DNA of 38,291 nucleotides from Bacillus xiamenensis (GCF_000300535.1 NZ_AMSH01000031.1:1-38291), one strand, 5' to 3'; positions 14,675 to 23,845 are shown, counted from the stretch's first letter. Numbers and translations are program-made. Notes: generated from the sequence alone by a model not told the origin.

Positions 14675-14845
14675 TCAAGCTTTTTTATTTTTATACTCAT
14701 CTAAGAGCTGTTCATTCTTTTTGAAAATACGCTCAGTATGGGGACTTACCTTGTAATCAGCCATACTAATATGGCGCTTCTTCTTTAAAATCTTAAAAGG
14801 GTTTTTCTTGCGATTGTTATTATCCCCTTGAAGTGCGTGGTCCAT
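14675..14845 (-). CDS. spoIISB: SpoIISB antitoxin
   Basis: Encodes 56 residues, exactly the B. subtilis length, from ATG 14845. It overlaps the 3' end of spoIISA by 26 bases, the classic arrangement. It is a largely disordered basic peptide that binds the cytosolic part of SpoIISA and blocks its toxicity. Recognisable blocks are NPFKILKKKRH, YKVSPHTERIFKKNEQLLDE and a C-terminal YKNKKA, matching B. subtilis SpoIISB as recalled. Confidence 0.92.
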   Translation of the reverse strand: MDHALQGDNNNRKKNPFKILKKKRHISMADYKVSPHTERIFKKNEQLLDEYKNKKA

Positions 14846-15590
14846 CTTCATCACCTTCCTCTTCGTCAGGCAAGATTAGGTCATAAATCGTTGTAAGTGA
14901 AGTCATTAATAAATAGTCGAACTCAGTGACAATCTCCTCAGAGGTCAGCTTAATCACATAGTGTGCATCTGCTACTGAAAAAGGGATGAGCACCAATTTG
15001 CCAAAATCATCGTAATATACTTCCTGCCTGTCAAGCTTTGCTTGAATGAGCGCTCTTTGATCAAGTGTCCTCAGCAGGTCATCCTTTTGCTCCTGCGTAT
15101 TATATGGACAAAGAACGGCTTGGATATTCATTTTTTCTGCAAAAGAATAGATCAGTCGTTCAATTCCCTCTATATATGCTTCTATACTTCCATAATATAC
15201 ATGGATCGGTTCGTTTTTCAATAGGTATTGGTACGTTTTTAGTTTATTAAGGTAAGAATGAAGAAGATCGTTATTTTGTTCAAGGAGTTGATGAGTGTCC
15301 GTCTCAAGTTCATGATTTCCGAGTTTTTTAATATAAGAGCTGAGGAAAATGAAGGCATCAGTTAATGCGAAAAAAACAGCAATAATCAGGTAATGCATCC
15401 AATCGGTGAAGATTGAAGAAGGGTCATTCGTCCAGTACACAACGGCACCCGCTACATAAATCCAATACCACGTTTTACGAATGGCAAACATCTTTTCTTT
15501 TACTTTTTGCTCAAAGCGCCATACCGCAAATACATACACAGCAAGAGCACCAAGCAATAACCAAACAGTTAATTGAAAAAATAATAGCAT
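14820..15590 (-). CDS. spoIISA: SpoIISA toxin (membrane-lysis toxin)
   Basis: Encodes 256 residues from ATG 15590, with GGGAGAG close upstream; an in-frame ATG at 15605 lies in front of that ribosome site. Three hydrophobic segments (about 2-20, 36-54 and 60-82) form the membrane part. The remainder is the cytosolic GAF-like dimer domain with the conserved stretches KTYQYLLKNEPIHVYYGS and VIKLTSEEIVTEFDYLL. The toxin damages the cytoplasmic membrane and is restrained by SpoIISB. As in B. subtilis it lies between xlyA and pit-ykaA, but on the minus strand, opposite to xlyA. Confidence 0.95.
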   Translation of the reverse strand: MLLFFQLTVWLLLGALAVYVFAVWRFEQKVKEKMFAIRKTWYWIYVAGAVVYWTNDPSSIFTDWMHYLIIAVFFALTDAFIFLSSYIKKLGNHELETDTHQLLEQNNDLLHSYLNKLKTYQYLLKNEPIHVYYGSIEAYIEGIERLIYSFAEKMNIQAVLCPYNTQEQKDDLLRTLDQRALIQAKLDRQEVYYDDFGKLVLIPFSVADAHYVIKLTSEEIVTEFDYLLMTSLTTIYDLILPDEEEGDEDGPRTSRG

Positions 15591-15692
15591 GTTCTTCTCT
15601 CCCATAGACAGATGAATACTTATTTACTTCTATGGATATGTTTGGAAAACCTGCTTCATGAAAAAACTGTCTATCAGAAAAGGAGCAGACAA

Positions 15693-15723
15693 ATAAAAAA
15701 AGACCTGTTAGACAGGTCTTTGA
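15693..15723 (-). terminator. Terminator of ykaA-pit
   Basis: AAGACCTGT (15700-15708) pairs with ACAGGTCTT (15712-15720). On the minus strand the hairpin is followed by a long T run (complement of 15693-15700). It starts just after the pit stop. Confidence 0.85.
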
Positions 15724-15731
15724 CATTTACA

Positions 15732-16730
15732 TTAGAGAATCGCGTTTAATACAAAGTATACAAGAGCACCTAGTGTCCCTGAAATCGGTAAAGTAATGAC
15801 CCAGGTGACAAGCATACGTTTTGCTGTACCCCAGTTCACACCTTTTACTCTGTGCGCAGAACCTACGCCTAGAATAGAAGAGGAGATAACGTGTGTTGTA
15901 CTAACTGGTAAATGGATAAACGTTGCACCGAAAATAATCGCTGCACCAGTTAAGTCCGCTGATACTCCGTTTACTGGACGAATTTTCATGATTTTTCCGC
16001 CGACTGTTTTTATAATCTTCCAGCCGCCAACAGAAGTACCAAGTCCCATTGCAAGTGCACAAGAGAATTGTACCCAGAATGGAATGTCGTCTGTTGTATG
16101 AAGATTAGCTGCAATTAAAGCCATCGTGATAATCCCCATTGCTTTTTGCGCATCGTTTGTACCATGGGTATACGATTGAAGTGCAGCAGTTAAAATTTGA
16201 ACACGTCGGAATTGTTTATTTGTTTTTGCAAGATTGTTGTCTCTGAATATGATTTTAATAATGGTATACACGATATATCCCAATACAAAAGCCAGGATAG
16301 GTGAAAGCAAAAGTGCTTGAATGATTTTAATGAATCCCGAATAGTTTAAAGCGCTAAACCCTGCAGAGGCAATAACGGCCCCCGCAATTGAACCGATCAG
16401 TGCGTGTGAAGAACTACTCGGAATCCCGTAATACCAAGTAAGCAAGTTCCAAGTAATGGCCGCGATTAAAGCAGCCAAAATGACAACAGAACCGTTTTGA
16501 AGTGTAAATGGATCTGCGATGTCCTTTGTAATGGACTTTGCCACACCTGTAAATGTCATTGCTCCTATGAAGTTCATGAACGCTGCCATGATAATAGCAT
16601 GTCTAGGCTTTAAAGCCTTCGTTGAAACAGAAGTAGCAATGGCATTTGCTGTATCGTGGAATCCGTTAATGAAATCAAAAGCAAGTGCACAAATAACAAT
16701 AAGTATGGTGAGGATAAGTAAAATGTCCAT
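15732..16730 (-). CDS. pit: Low-affinity inorganic phosphate transporter Pit
   Basis: Encodes 332 residues of a PiT-family permease with about ten hydrophobic helices. The two family repeats are visible: near the N-terminus ALAFDFINGFHDTANAIATSVST, and later SYTHGTNDAQKAMGII, each with the GxxDxANA-type signature. It imports phosphate as a metal complex with protons. It follows ykaA by 15 bp in one operon, as in B. subtilis. The Shine-Dalgarno (GGGG about ten bases before the ATG) is weak, which fits coupling to ykaA. Confidence 0.95.
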   Translation of the reverse strand: MDILLILTILIVICALAFDFINGFHDTANAIATSVSTKALKPRHAIIMAAFMNFIGAMTFTGVAKSITKDIADPFTLQNGSVVILAALIAAITWNLLTWYYGIPSSSSHALIGSIAGAVIASAGFSALNYSGFIKIIQALLLSPILAFVLGYIVYTIIKIIFRDNNLAKTNKQFRRVQILTAALQSYTHGTNDAQKAMGIITMALIAANLHTTDDIPFWVQFSCALAMGLGTSVGGWKIIKTVGGKIMKIRPVNGVSADLTGAAIIFGATFIHLPVSTTHVISSSILGVGSAHRVKGVNWGTAKRMLVTWVITLPISGTLGALVYFVLNAIL

Positions 16731-16745
16731 GTTTAACTAACCCCG

Positions 16746-17363
16746 TTACGCATTCTTCATAATGATTGTTTCTAGATTGTTGGCAACACTTTGACAGGAA
16801 TCAGCGATTTCTTCAAGTGTTTCGTATATTTCTTTGTATTGAATGACCTTAATTGGATCTGTTTCTTTTCCAAACAAGTTCTTTAGTGATTTACGATGAA
16901 GATTGTCACAATTATGTTCAATCTCTTTGATCTTGATTGCGTGCGGATGAATATCTTTCAAGCGATTATCAGCCAGTAATTCAATTGTGGTTAAAATTTC
17001 TTTCGCGCATTCTCTGATGTAGTGGCTGAATTTGTCGATATGTTCGTCAGAGCTTGTAATTGAATAAATTTCTAATGTTGCTGAAAAATGCTCAATTCCA
17101 TCTAAAACATCATCGAGACTATTCGTCAATTGAAGAATGTCTTCACGTTCAATCGGTGTAATAAAGGCTTTGTTCAGCTCTTTAATCATGGTATGAACAT
17201 GATGATCACCTTTTGTCTCATATTCCTTCAATGTGTCAGAAAATTCTTTCAGAGTGGTTTGATTTGTTACTTTATAGCTAACAAAATACTCAGCAGTTTC
17301 ATCTAAATTTTTAGCAATTTCCGTTAACAAGACGGAAAACTTATCTTTTTTCCTTTTTAACAT
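16746..17363 (-). CDS. ykaA: YkaA, DUF47 (PhoU-like) partner of Pit
   Basis: Encodes 205 residues from ATG 17363, after GGAGGG; the frame continues twelve codons upstream without a better start. It is an all-helical, charged cytoplasmic protein of the DUF47/PhoU-like class, with metal-binding-type acidic patches such as LDDVLDGIEHFS and EIYETLEEIADSCQ. Genes of this family nearly always precede a PiT transporter and are thought to regulate it. It is cotranscribed with pit. Confidence 0.93.
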   Translation of the reverse strand: MLKRKKDKFSVLLTEIAKNLDETAEYFVSYKVTNQTTLKEFSDTLKEYETKGDHHVHTMIKELNKAFITPIEREDILQLTNSLDDVLDGIEHFSATLEIYSITSSDEHIDKFSHYIRECAKEILTTIELLADNRLKDIHPHAIKIKEIEHNCDNLHRKSLKNLFGKETDPIKVIQYKEIYETLEEIADSCQSVANNLETIIMKNA

Positions 17364-17506
17364 GTAAAAACCCTCCATTGTATAAATGAGACAATGCACA
17401 CATCAAATAATTATATATTCTTTTGTCGAAAAAAAACAGGTGTAGTCGAAAATTTCTTCACTTTTTCTATTTGATCTTATTCTGACCTAAAGATGACATC
17501 TCAACA

Positions 17507-17533
17507 CACCTTTTTCAAAAAGGGAAAAAGGTG
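17507..17533 (-). terminator. Stem-loop after the ASCH gene
   Basis: CACCTTTTT (17507-17515) pairs with AAAAAGGTG (17525-17533). It lies between the ASCH gene end (17560) and the ykaA promoter region. It lacks a clean T tail on the minus strand. Confidence 0.4.
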
Positions 17534-17559
17534 GCTTGTATTCGGCGCCGCTTAAAGCG

Positions 17560-18018
17560 TTACGAAGCTGAATAAATCAATTTGAAACGTTCGCAAACAA
17601 GCAGCATATCCTCTTGAAAATCTAATTCATACGGTTTAAGTGCTTCTGTGAAGAATTCTTTATGGACTCTGTACCAATAGTCATAGGATAGATCCCCTTC
17701 ACCTTCTGCTCTTGCGAATGATTCAGGGACTTTGTTCATTGGCATCACATCTACAGCTGTGATCTCGATGATGGCTTTTGGTTCTTCCTGACTGTCGAGA
17801 ATGATTGCGTATTGTCCAGCCTGTGGGAGCGGCTCCTGCTCTTTTTCGTAAAAAATATGTCCTGAACAAGTGGCTGTTTTTTTCCCTTGCTGTACAAGCT
17901 TAAGCAAGTGATCTGGATCTGCGCCAAATGCCCAAGCGGAAACAGAGGCGTGATCAGGGGCTTTTCCTGATTTTTCTTCCCAATAAGACTCCCAAAATAA
18001 TGTGCTTTTGTGGTTCAT
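17560..18018 (-). CDS. ASCH-domain protein
   Basis: Encodes 152 residues from ATG 18018, with AGGGGG upstream. It fits the ASCH fold, a PUA-like RNA-binding beta barrel: a GKKTATCSGHIFYEKE segment near residue 45 (the family's G-x-K-T signature), then AIIEITAVDVMPMNKVPESFARAEGEGD and a C-terminal MLLVCERFKLI. Members bind RNA or hydrolyse N4-acetylcytidine; which applies here is not decided by the sequence. It is a single gene divergent from ggt. Confidence 0.8.
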   Translation of the reverse strand: MNHKSTLFWESYWEEKSGKAPDHASVSAWAFGADPDHLLKLVQQGKKTATCSGHIFYEKEQEPLPQAGQYAIILDSQEEPKAIIEITAVDVMPMNKVPESFARAEGEGDLSYDYWYRVHKEFFTEALKPYELDFQEDMLLVCERFKLIYSAS

Positions 18019-18245
18019 TCTTTTTCCCCCTTTGTGATGAGATTATTATATCGTGGAGTTTCACGATTGGAAATGATATGCCTTTATTCCTACATATTGC
18101 GCATGCCATATGATTTGGAAAAATGTATTTCGTTTAGCGAATATAGGATGATAGGATGAAAATTTTTGAAATTTTAGAATAATCTATTGTATTCATGTCG
18201 AGAAGTCGGTAAGGTCAAAGTAAGAATATGGAAGGGGTGTTGTTC

Positions 18246-20000
18246 ATGAAACGCATTTCTCTAACTGTTTTGTCCATATGTCTGTTTGTTTTCTCGTTTT
18301 TCCTGCCGGTCAGCCAAGTCACTGCAAATGAAACTCATGGGAATAAAGTAGCTGTTGGTAAAGATGGAATGGTGGCTACTGCTCATCCGCTGGCATCGGA
18401 AATTGGTGCTGATGTGTTGAAAAAAGGTGGGAACGCAGTGGATGCTGCAGTAGCCATCCAATATGCACTGAACGTCACAGAGCCAATGATGTCTGGAATT
18501 GGCGGCGGAGGATTTATGATGGTGTATGATGGTAAGACAAAAGAAACATCCATCATCAATAGTAGAGAACGAGCACCACAGGGCGCAACACCTGACATGT
18601 TTTTAACAGATGAAGGGAAAGTGATTCCATTTGCTGAGCGGTCCACACATGGGAATGCTGTTGGTGTTCCTGGGACAGTAAAAGGTCTCGAAGCGGCTTT
18701 AGATAAGTGGGGTACTCGTTCTATGAAGGAATTGATTGAGCCTTCCATTCAGCTTGCAGAGGATGGATTTGAAATTGATTCTGTCCTGGCAAAAGCGATT
18801 GATGATCACCAAGGGAAATTGAAAAAAACGGCCGCAGCGCCAATTTTCCTTCCAAATGATCAGCCGCTCGAAGAAGGAGACCTGCTTGTCCAGCCAGGTC
18901 TTGCAAAAACATTTAAACTCATTGCGAAAAAAGGAAGCAAAGCGTTTTATGAAGGAAAAGTAGCAAAAGCACTTGCACATACAGTTCAAGATTTTGGTGG
19001 TACGATGACTTCACAAGACATCAAACGTTATGAGGTCGAGACTGACAAGCCAATCTGGGGAGACTATAAAGGATACCAGCTTGCAAGCATGCCTCCACCA
19101 AGCTCGGGCGGGGTGTTTATGCTACAAATACTCAAAATACTTGACCACTTTAACCTATCTCAGTATGACCCCAAATCATTCGAAAAATATCATCTGCTTG
19201 CTGAAACGATGCACCTCTCCTATGCTGACCGCGCGGCATATGCCGGCGACCCCGAATTCGTAGATGTTCCACTAAAAGGACTATTAGACGACGACTACAT
19301 TTCAGAAAGAGCCTCTCTCATTCAATTAGATCAAATGAATCGCGACCCGAAAGAAGGAGATCCTTGGGCATATGAGGATGAAAAAAATCCATCCCCAATT
19401 GTTCCTCAGCCAGAAGATAAAACCATTGGTGAGACGACCCATTTTACTGTTGCAGATCAGTGGGGAAATGTTGTGTCATTCACAACAACCATTGAACAGT
19501 TATTTGGTACAGGGATTCTCGTCCCAGAGTATGGATTTTTCTTAAACAATGAACTAACTGATTTTGATGCAAGACCTGGCGGCGCAAATGAAGTGCAGCC
19601 GAATAAACGACCATTATCAAGTATGACACCGACGATCATATTTAAAGATGGAGAGCCTGTTATGACTGTTGGATCACCTGGAGGAACTACCATTATTGCT
19701 TCTGTTTCACAAACCATCCTGAATTTGCTTGAATATGACATGGAGCTTCAGGATGCGGTGGAAGAGCCAAGAATTTATACAAACAGCTTAACTTCTTACC
19801 GGTATGAAGTAGGTGTCCCTCTCGATGTGAGAACAAAGCTAAATGATTTGGGTCATCAGTTTGGCAGTTCACCTATTGATATAGGAAATGTGCAAGCTTT
19901 ACTGATTGATCGAAAAGCAGGTACATTTACTGGAGTAGCTGACTCAACGAGAAACGGAACCGCTGTTGGTGTCAATTTAAAGCTGTCTGCAGATCAATAA
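18246..20000 (+). CDS. ggt: Gamma-glutamyltranspeptidase, secreted
   Basis: Encodes 584 residues from ATG 18246, with GGAAGGGGTG upstream; an ATG at 18228 lies inside that ribosome region. Residues 1-28 form a signal peptide with a VTA cleavage site. The proenzyme splits itself before the catalytic Thr397, in GETTHFTVAD, giving large and small subunits. The glycine-rich GIGGGGFMMVYDG and later SSMTPTI and GSPGGTTIIASVSQT are the substrate-site blocks. Outside the cell it hydrolyses or transfers gamma-glutamyl groups of glutathione, glutamine and polyglutamate. It is monocistronic with a terminator at 20014. The gene next to it in the plus direction is a sulfur-transport operon. Confidence 0.96.
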   Translation: MKRISLTVLSICLFVFSFFLPVSQVTANETHGNKVAVGKDGMVATAHPLASEIGADVLKKGGNAVDAAVAIQYALNVTEPMMSGIGGGGFMMVYDGKTKETSIINSRERAPQGATPDMFLTDEGKVIPFAERSTHGNAVGVPGTVKGLEAALDKWGTRSMKELIEPSIQLAEDGFEIDSVLAKAIDDHQGKLKKTAAAPIFLPNDQPLEEGDLLVQPGLAKTFKLIAKKGSKAFYEGKVAKALAHTVQDFGGTMTSQDIKRYEVETDKPIWGDYKGYQLASMPPPSSGGVFMLQILKILDHFNLSQYDPKSFEKYHLLAETMHLSYADRAAYAGDPEFVDVPLKGLLDDDYISERASLIQLDQMNRDPKEGDPWAYEDEKNPSPIVPQPEDKTIGETTHFTVADQWGNVVSFTTTIEQLFGTGILVPEYGFFLNNELTDFDARPGGANEVQPNKRPLSSMTPTIIFKDGEPVMTVGSPGGTTIIASVSQTILNLLEYDMELQDAVEEPRIYTNSLTSYRYEVGVPLDVRTKLNDLGHQFGSSPIDIGNVQALLIDRKAGTFTGVADSTRNGTAVGVNLKLSADQ

Positions 20001-20013
20001 CATTTCCCGGGAA

Positions 20014-20045
20014 AAGAAGCGCCTCATGATGAGGGCGTTTCTTTT
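20014..20045 (+). terminator. ggt terminator
   Basis: AAGAAGCGCCTC (20014-20025) pairs with GAGGGCGTTTCTT (20031-20043) with one mismatch and one bulge, with TT following. It is just after the ggt stop. Confidence 0.7.
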
Positions 20046-20064
20046 TGCTTGAATAAAAAAAAAA

Positions 20065-20098
20065 CACAGTTGACACCTGTGAATAGTTTGAATAATAT
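20065..20098 (+). promoter_or_regulatory. SigA promoter of the sulfate transporter operon with overlapping inverted repeat
   Basis: A perfect -35, TTGACA (20070-20075), a 17-bp spacer and -10, TAATAT (20093-20098). An inverted repeat, CACAG (20065-20069) with CTGTG (20077-20081), surrounds the -35 and could be a repressor operator. CymR control would be expected for a Bacillus sulfur operon, but I do not see its known site clearly. Confidence 0.7.
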
Positions 20099-20140
20099 AT
20101 AGACTAACATCAATCATACATAGCTGATCGGACAACCGAA

Positions 20141-20198
20141 GGCTCTTGGCATTGAAGTACAGGACTACTATGTTCTTCAATTGCTGAGGGCCTTTTTT
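20141..20198 (+). terminator. Strong leader hairpin/terminator ahead of the sulfate operon
   Basis: GGCTCTTGGCATTGAAG (20141-20157) pairs with CTTCAATTGCTGAGGGCC (20175-20192) over about 17 pairs with one bulge, followed by six T. It begins about 35 nt after the predicted transcription start and lies 61 nt before the first gene. It is a textbook intrinsic terminator inside a leader, so either the operon is attenuated or the unit gives a short RNA. There is no S-box or T-box signature in the short leader. Confidence 0.75.
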
Positions 20199-20258
20199 GC
20201 GTATGGAACTTAAAACGGCAAGGTTGGTGTCACATTATTTGAAGGGGAGAGGGATAAC

Positions 20259-21290
20259 GTGAAAAAGTGGAAATGGGTCTTTATCGTGACCACCCTATTC
20301 ATCATCACGAGTGCTGCATGCTCAAATGCAAATGAAGCCTCAAATCAAAAGGGAAAGATTGAGCTGTTAAATGTGTCATATGATCCTACACGTGAATTGT
20401 ATCAAGAATACAATCAAGCATTTCAGACTTATTGGAAGGACAAAACCGGTGAGGATGTGACGATTCAGCAGTCTCACGGAGGATCAGGTAAGCAGGGGAG
20501 ATCCATTATTGATGGACTGGAGGCAGATGTGGCCACACTTGCTCTTGGGTATGACATTGATGCGATTGCAGATCGTGGACTGCTTTCAAAGGATTGGCAA
20601 AAGGAATTTCCAAACCAGTCTACACCCTATACGTCTACCATTGTATTTCTTGTGAAAAAAGGGAATCCAAAGAACATCAAAGACTGGGATGACTTAATTA
20701 AGCCAGGCGTGTCCATTATTACGCCTAATCCAAAAACGTCAGGCGGTGCAAGATGGAATTATTTAGCCGCATGGGCATATGCAGATAAAACCTTTCATGG
20801 AGATGAAGAAAAAACAAAGGATTTTGTGAAAAAGTTATATGAACATGTTGAGGTCCTTGATTCAGGTGCCCGTGGAGCCACCACTACCTTTGTTGAACGC
20901 GGCCTTGGTGATGTGTTAATTGCATGGGAAAATGAAGCGTATTTGACGCTGCATGAATTAGGCAAAGACAAATTTGAGATTGTCAGTCCTTCCATTAGTA
21001 TTCTAGCAGAGCCGCCCGTTGCTGTTGTCGATCAAAATGTGAAACGAAAAGGAACTGAGAAAGTGGCAAAGGCTTATCTGGATTATTTGTATTCTAAAAA
21101 AGGGCAGGAAATTGCAGCGAAAAACTATTACCGGCCTAGAAATCAAGAAGTGTTAAACAAATATAAAGACCAGTTTAAAGAGATTGATATGGTGACAATT
21201 GATGAAGCCTTTGGCGGTTGGCGAAAGGCGCAGAAAAGATTTTTTGATGATGGCGGATTATTTGATCAAATATATAGCGGACAAAAATAG
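20259..21290 (+). CDS. Sulfate/thiosulfate-binding lipoprotein of an ABC importer
   Basis: Encodes 343 residues from GTG 20259, after GGGGAGAGGG. The N-terminus is a lipoprotein-type signal (KKWKW, hydrophobic core, then TSAAC with Cys21), so the mature protein is anchored outside the membrane. The body matches the Sbp/CysP family: [47 protein letters not shown] and a C-terminal [13 protein letters not shown]. It captures sulfate (or thiosulfate) for the two permeases and the ATPase that follow. B. subtilis uses a different type of sulfate permease (CysP), so this operon differs from it. Confidence 0.9.
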   Translation: MKKWKWVFIVTTLFIITSAACSNANEASNQKGKIELLNVSYDPTRELYQEYNQAFQTYWKDKTGEDVTIQQSHGGSGKQGRSIIDGLEADVATLALGYDIDAIADRGLLSKDWQKEFPNQSTPYTSTIVFLVKKGNPKNIKDWDDLIKPGVSIITPNPKTSGGARWNYLAAWAYADKTFHGDEEKTKDFVKKLYEHVEVLDSGARGATTTFVERGLGDVLIAWENEAYLTLHELGKDKFEIVSPSISILAEPPVAVVDQNVKRKGTEKVAKAYLDYLYSKKGQEIAAKNYYRPRNQEVLNKYKDQFKEIDMVTIDEAFGGWRKAQKRFFDDGGLFDQIYSGQK

Positions 21291-21301
21291 GGGGCGACGT
21301 G

Positions 21302-22147
21302 ATGAAGAAAGCACATGCTGCCGCCAATAAAAGAAAACGTGTATTGCCTGGATTCGGGCTGAGTCTCGGGGTGACACTTGTCTATGTAAGTGCGATTGTC
21401 GTGATTCCTTTATCTATGGTATTTATTTGGACGGCTTCATTAGGAGCAGAAGGCATTTGGAACGTCTTTAGTGATGCGCGGGTGCTAAAGTCACTGCAGC
21501 TGACGGTTACGACTTCTTTTGCAGCTGCACTCATCAATGCAGGATTCGGTGTACTGATCGCATGGGTTCTCGCGCGGTACTCGTTTCCAGGAAAGAAAAT
21601 TTTGGATGCACTCATTGACTTGCCGTTTGCACTACCAACGGCAGTTGCTGGTATTGCTCTGACAACTCTTTATTCTCCGAATGGGTGGATCGGTCAATTT
21701 TTGCATATGAAGGTGGCGTACACCCCTTTGGGGATTATTTTGGCACTAATTTTTATTGGCATTCCATTTGTCATTAGAACGGTTCAGCCGGTCATAGAGG
21801 GGCTTCAGCAGGAGGTGGAAGAGGCTGCGGCCATTCTTGGTGCAACAAGGAAACAGACCTTTTTTCATATACTTTTGCCGGCATTGTTTCCAGCGGTGAT
21901 GACAGGATTTTCTCTTGCATTTGCAAGAGCCCTCGGTGAATATGGCTCCGTTGTGTTTATTGCTGGAAATATTCCGTTTAAGACTGAAATTACACCACTG
22001 ATGATCATGTCAAAGCTTGAGCAGTATGATTACCATGGTGCAGCAGCGATTGCTTGTTTGATGCTGCTCCTATCTTTTTTCATCCTGTTATTGATTCATG
22101 GTGTGCAGTGGTATGTAGAGCGGAAAAAACAAGTGGAAGTGAGGTGA
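21302..22147 (+). CDS. cysT: Sulfate ABC transporter permease CysT
   Basis: Encodes 281 residues; ATG 21302 (or GTG 21299) follows a GGGGGCGA element nine bases after the binding-protein stop. It has six hydrophobic helices and the permease EAA loop EEAAAILGATRKQTFFHILLP, which contacts the ATPase. It ends in ARALGEYGSVVFIAGNIPFK, typical of CysT. It pairs with CysW to form the membrane channel. Confidence 0.92.
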   Translation: MKKAHAAANKRKRVLPGFGLSLGVTLVYVSAIVVIPLSMVFIWTASLGAEGIWNVFSDARVLKSLQLTVTTSFAAALINAGFGVLIAWVLARYSFPGKKILDALIDLPFALPTAVAGIALTTLYSPNGWIGQFLHMKVAYTPLGIILALIFIGIPFVIRTVQPVIEGLQQEVEEAAAILGATRKQTFFHILLPALFPAVMTGFSLAFARALGEYGSVVFIAGNIPFKTEITPLMIMSKLEQYDYHGAAAIACLMLLLSFFILLLIHGVQWYVERKKQVEVR

Positions 22148-22152
22148 GTTGA

Positions 22153-23022
22153 TTGGAGAGAGAGCTTAGTAAACAGCAACACATCAAATTTAAAAGCCCT
22201 GTGACCGAATCAAAAGCGGTGAAGATCATTTTTGTTGCCATTGTGTATGCCTTTTTGCTGTTGTTTTTACTCATGCCGCTGATTGCCGTGTTTTCAAAGG
22301 CTTTTGAGAAAGGCTGGAATTCTTATCTTTTTGCCATTTCACATCCAGATACACTCGCAGCCATTAAATTGACGGTCTTCATTGTGGTCGTCACCTTGCC
22401 GCTTCAAATCATTTTTGGGGTTAGTGCTGCATGGCTCATCACAAAATTTAACTTTCGCGGAAAACGGCTGTTAACGACTGTGATCGACCTCCCGTTTGCT
22501 GTATCACCTGTTATTGCCGGACTTGTATTTGTGCTTTTATTTGGTTCGAATGGACTGTTAGGACCATGGCTTTTAGCAAACGGATGGAAAGTGATTTACT
22601 CTGTGCCAGGCATGATTCTTGCGACCATCTTTGTCACATTTCCTTTTATTGCAAGAGAGTTAATTCCGTTTATGCAAACGGAAGGCATTCATGAGGAGGA
22701 AGCATCGCTTACGCTTGGTGCGAACGGGTGGAAGACCTTTTTTCTTGTGACACTTCCGAATATCAAATGGGCCCTTTTTTATGGCGTCATTTTAGCAGGG
22801 GCAAGGGCAATTGGTGAGTTTGGTGCAGTGTCGGTTGTTTCAGGTCATATTCGCGGGATGACGAATACGATGCCGCTTCATATAGAAATTTTATACAACG
22901 AGTATCAATTTCAAGCTGCTTTTGCCGTAGCTTCGCTCATGGCGTTTGTGGCGGTCATCACATTAATCATCAAACAAATCATTCAGCAGATGGATCACCG
23001 GCTTGGCAAGCGTTCAAAATAA
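22153..23022 (+). CDS. cysW: Sulfate ABC transporter permease CysW
   Basis: Encodes 289 residues from TTG 22153, with GAGGTGAG just upstream. Six helices; the EAA-loop equivalent is EEEASLTLGANGWKTFFLVTLP, and ARAIGEFGAVSVVSGHIRG is the CysW hallmark. The gene starts six bases after cysT. The first 25 residues are polar and would be cytoplasmic. Confidence 0.92.
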   Translation: MERELSKQQHIKFKSPVTESKAVKIIFVAIVYAFLLLFLLMPLIAVFSKAFEKGWNSYLFAISHPDTLAAIKLTVFIVVVTLPLQIIFGVSAAWLITKFNFRGKRLLTTVIDLPFAVSPVIAGLVFVLLFGSNGLLGPWLLANGWKVIYSVPGMILATIFVTFPFIARELIPFMQTEGIHEEEASLTLGANGWKTFFLVTLPNIKWALFYGVILAGARAIGEFGAVSVVSGHIRGMTNTMPLHIEILYNEYQFQAAFAVASLMAFVAVITLIIKQIIQQMDHRLGKRSK

Positions 23023-23037
23023 ATGGAGGGATTAGCC

Positions 23038-23769
23038 TTGGGGATTACAGCGAAACAAATTTCAAAACGGTTTGGTCAAACGAAGGTCCTGCAAGACGTA
23101 GACTTATCAATCGGAAGTGGCGAATTGATTTCTTTATTAGGACCATCGGGATCAGGTAAGACGACTTTATTAAGAATTATTGCAGGCCTTGATTATGCAA
23201 ATAACGGACAGATTTTATTTGGAGAACAGGATTATACACATATTCCAGTACGGAAGCGGCAGATCGGGTTTGTGTTTCAGCAATATGCTCTTTTTCGAAA
23301 TATGACGGTATTTGATAATGTTGCATATGGTCTTAAGGTGAAGCCTAGAGGAGAAAGGCTGTCTAAAAAAGACATCAAAGAGCGGGTGCAAGAGCTTCTG
23401 AAAGTCGTTCAGTTAACGCAGTATGAGCACCGTTATCCAGAGCAGCTATCAGGCGGACAGAAGCAGCGTGTAGCACTCGCGCGTGCACTTGCCGTCAAAC
23501 CGAAGGCCCTTCTATTAGATGAACCTTTTGGCGCCTTGGATACAAAGGTAAGAAAAGAATTGAGACATTGGCTGAAAAAAGTTCATCAAGAATTTCAAAT
23601 GACCACGATTTTTGTCACACATGATCAAGAGGAGGCGTTTGATATTGCTGATCGTGTTGTAGTAATGAATGAAGGCAGAATTGAAAAGATCGGCACAAAG
23701 CAAGAAATGGCTGAGCAGACAGACAACCTTTTTGTATCTGAATTTTTAGATATTGGAAGCCATATTTAA
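23038..23769 (+). CDS. cysA: Sulfate ABC transporter ATPase CysA (short form)
   Basis: Encodes 243 residues from TTG 23038, with GGAGGG seven bases upstream; an in-frame ATG at 23023 precedes that ribosome site. Walker A GPSGSGKT (35-42), signature LSGGQ (137-141), Walker B ALLLDEP (157-163) and the switch His195 in THDQ are intact. Typical CysA proteins are about 350 residues with a C-terminal TOBE regulatory domain. That domain is absent and a terminator follows within 30 bp, so the short form is genuine, not a frameshift visible here. Confidence 0.92.
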   Translation: MGITAKQISKRFGQTKVLQDVDLSIGSGELISLLGPSGSGKTTLLRIIAGLDYANNGQILFGEQDYTHIPVRKRQIGFVFQQYALFRNMTVFDNVAYGLKVKPRGERLSKKDIKERVQELLKVVQLTQYEHRYPEQLSGGQKQRVALARALAVKPKALLLDEPFGALDTKVRKELRHWLKKVHQEFQMTTIFVTHDQEEAFDIADRVVVMNEGRIEKIGTKQEMAEQTDNLFVSEFLDIGSHI

Positions 23770-23797
23770 CAGGAGGATTAGAAGATTTGAAGAAGAG

Positions 23798-23824
23798 GAT
23801 GCAGCCATGTCTGCGTCTTTTTTT
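23798..23824 (+). terminator. Terminator of the sulfate operon
   Basis: GATGCAG (23798-23804) pairs with CTGCGTC (23811-23817) with one wobble, followed by seven T. Confidence 0.85.
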
Positions 23825-23845
23825 ATAAAAATTTTCCTAGGAACA

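Noticed and set aside
20101..20258. SAM (S-box) or T-box riboswitch ahead of the sulfate operon
   Set aside because: The leader before the terminator hairpin is only about 40 nt and lacks the S-box GAGGGA/GGCAACC elements and the T-box sequence; only a plain terminator is visible.
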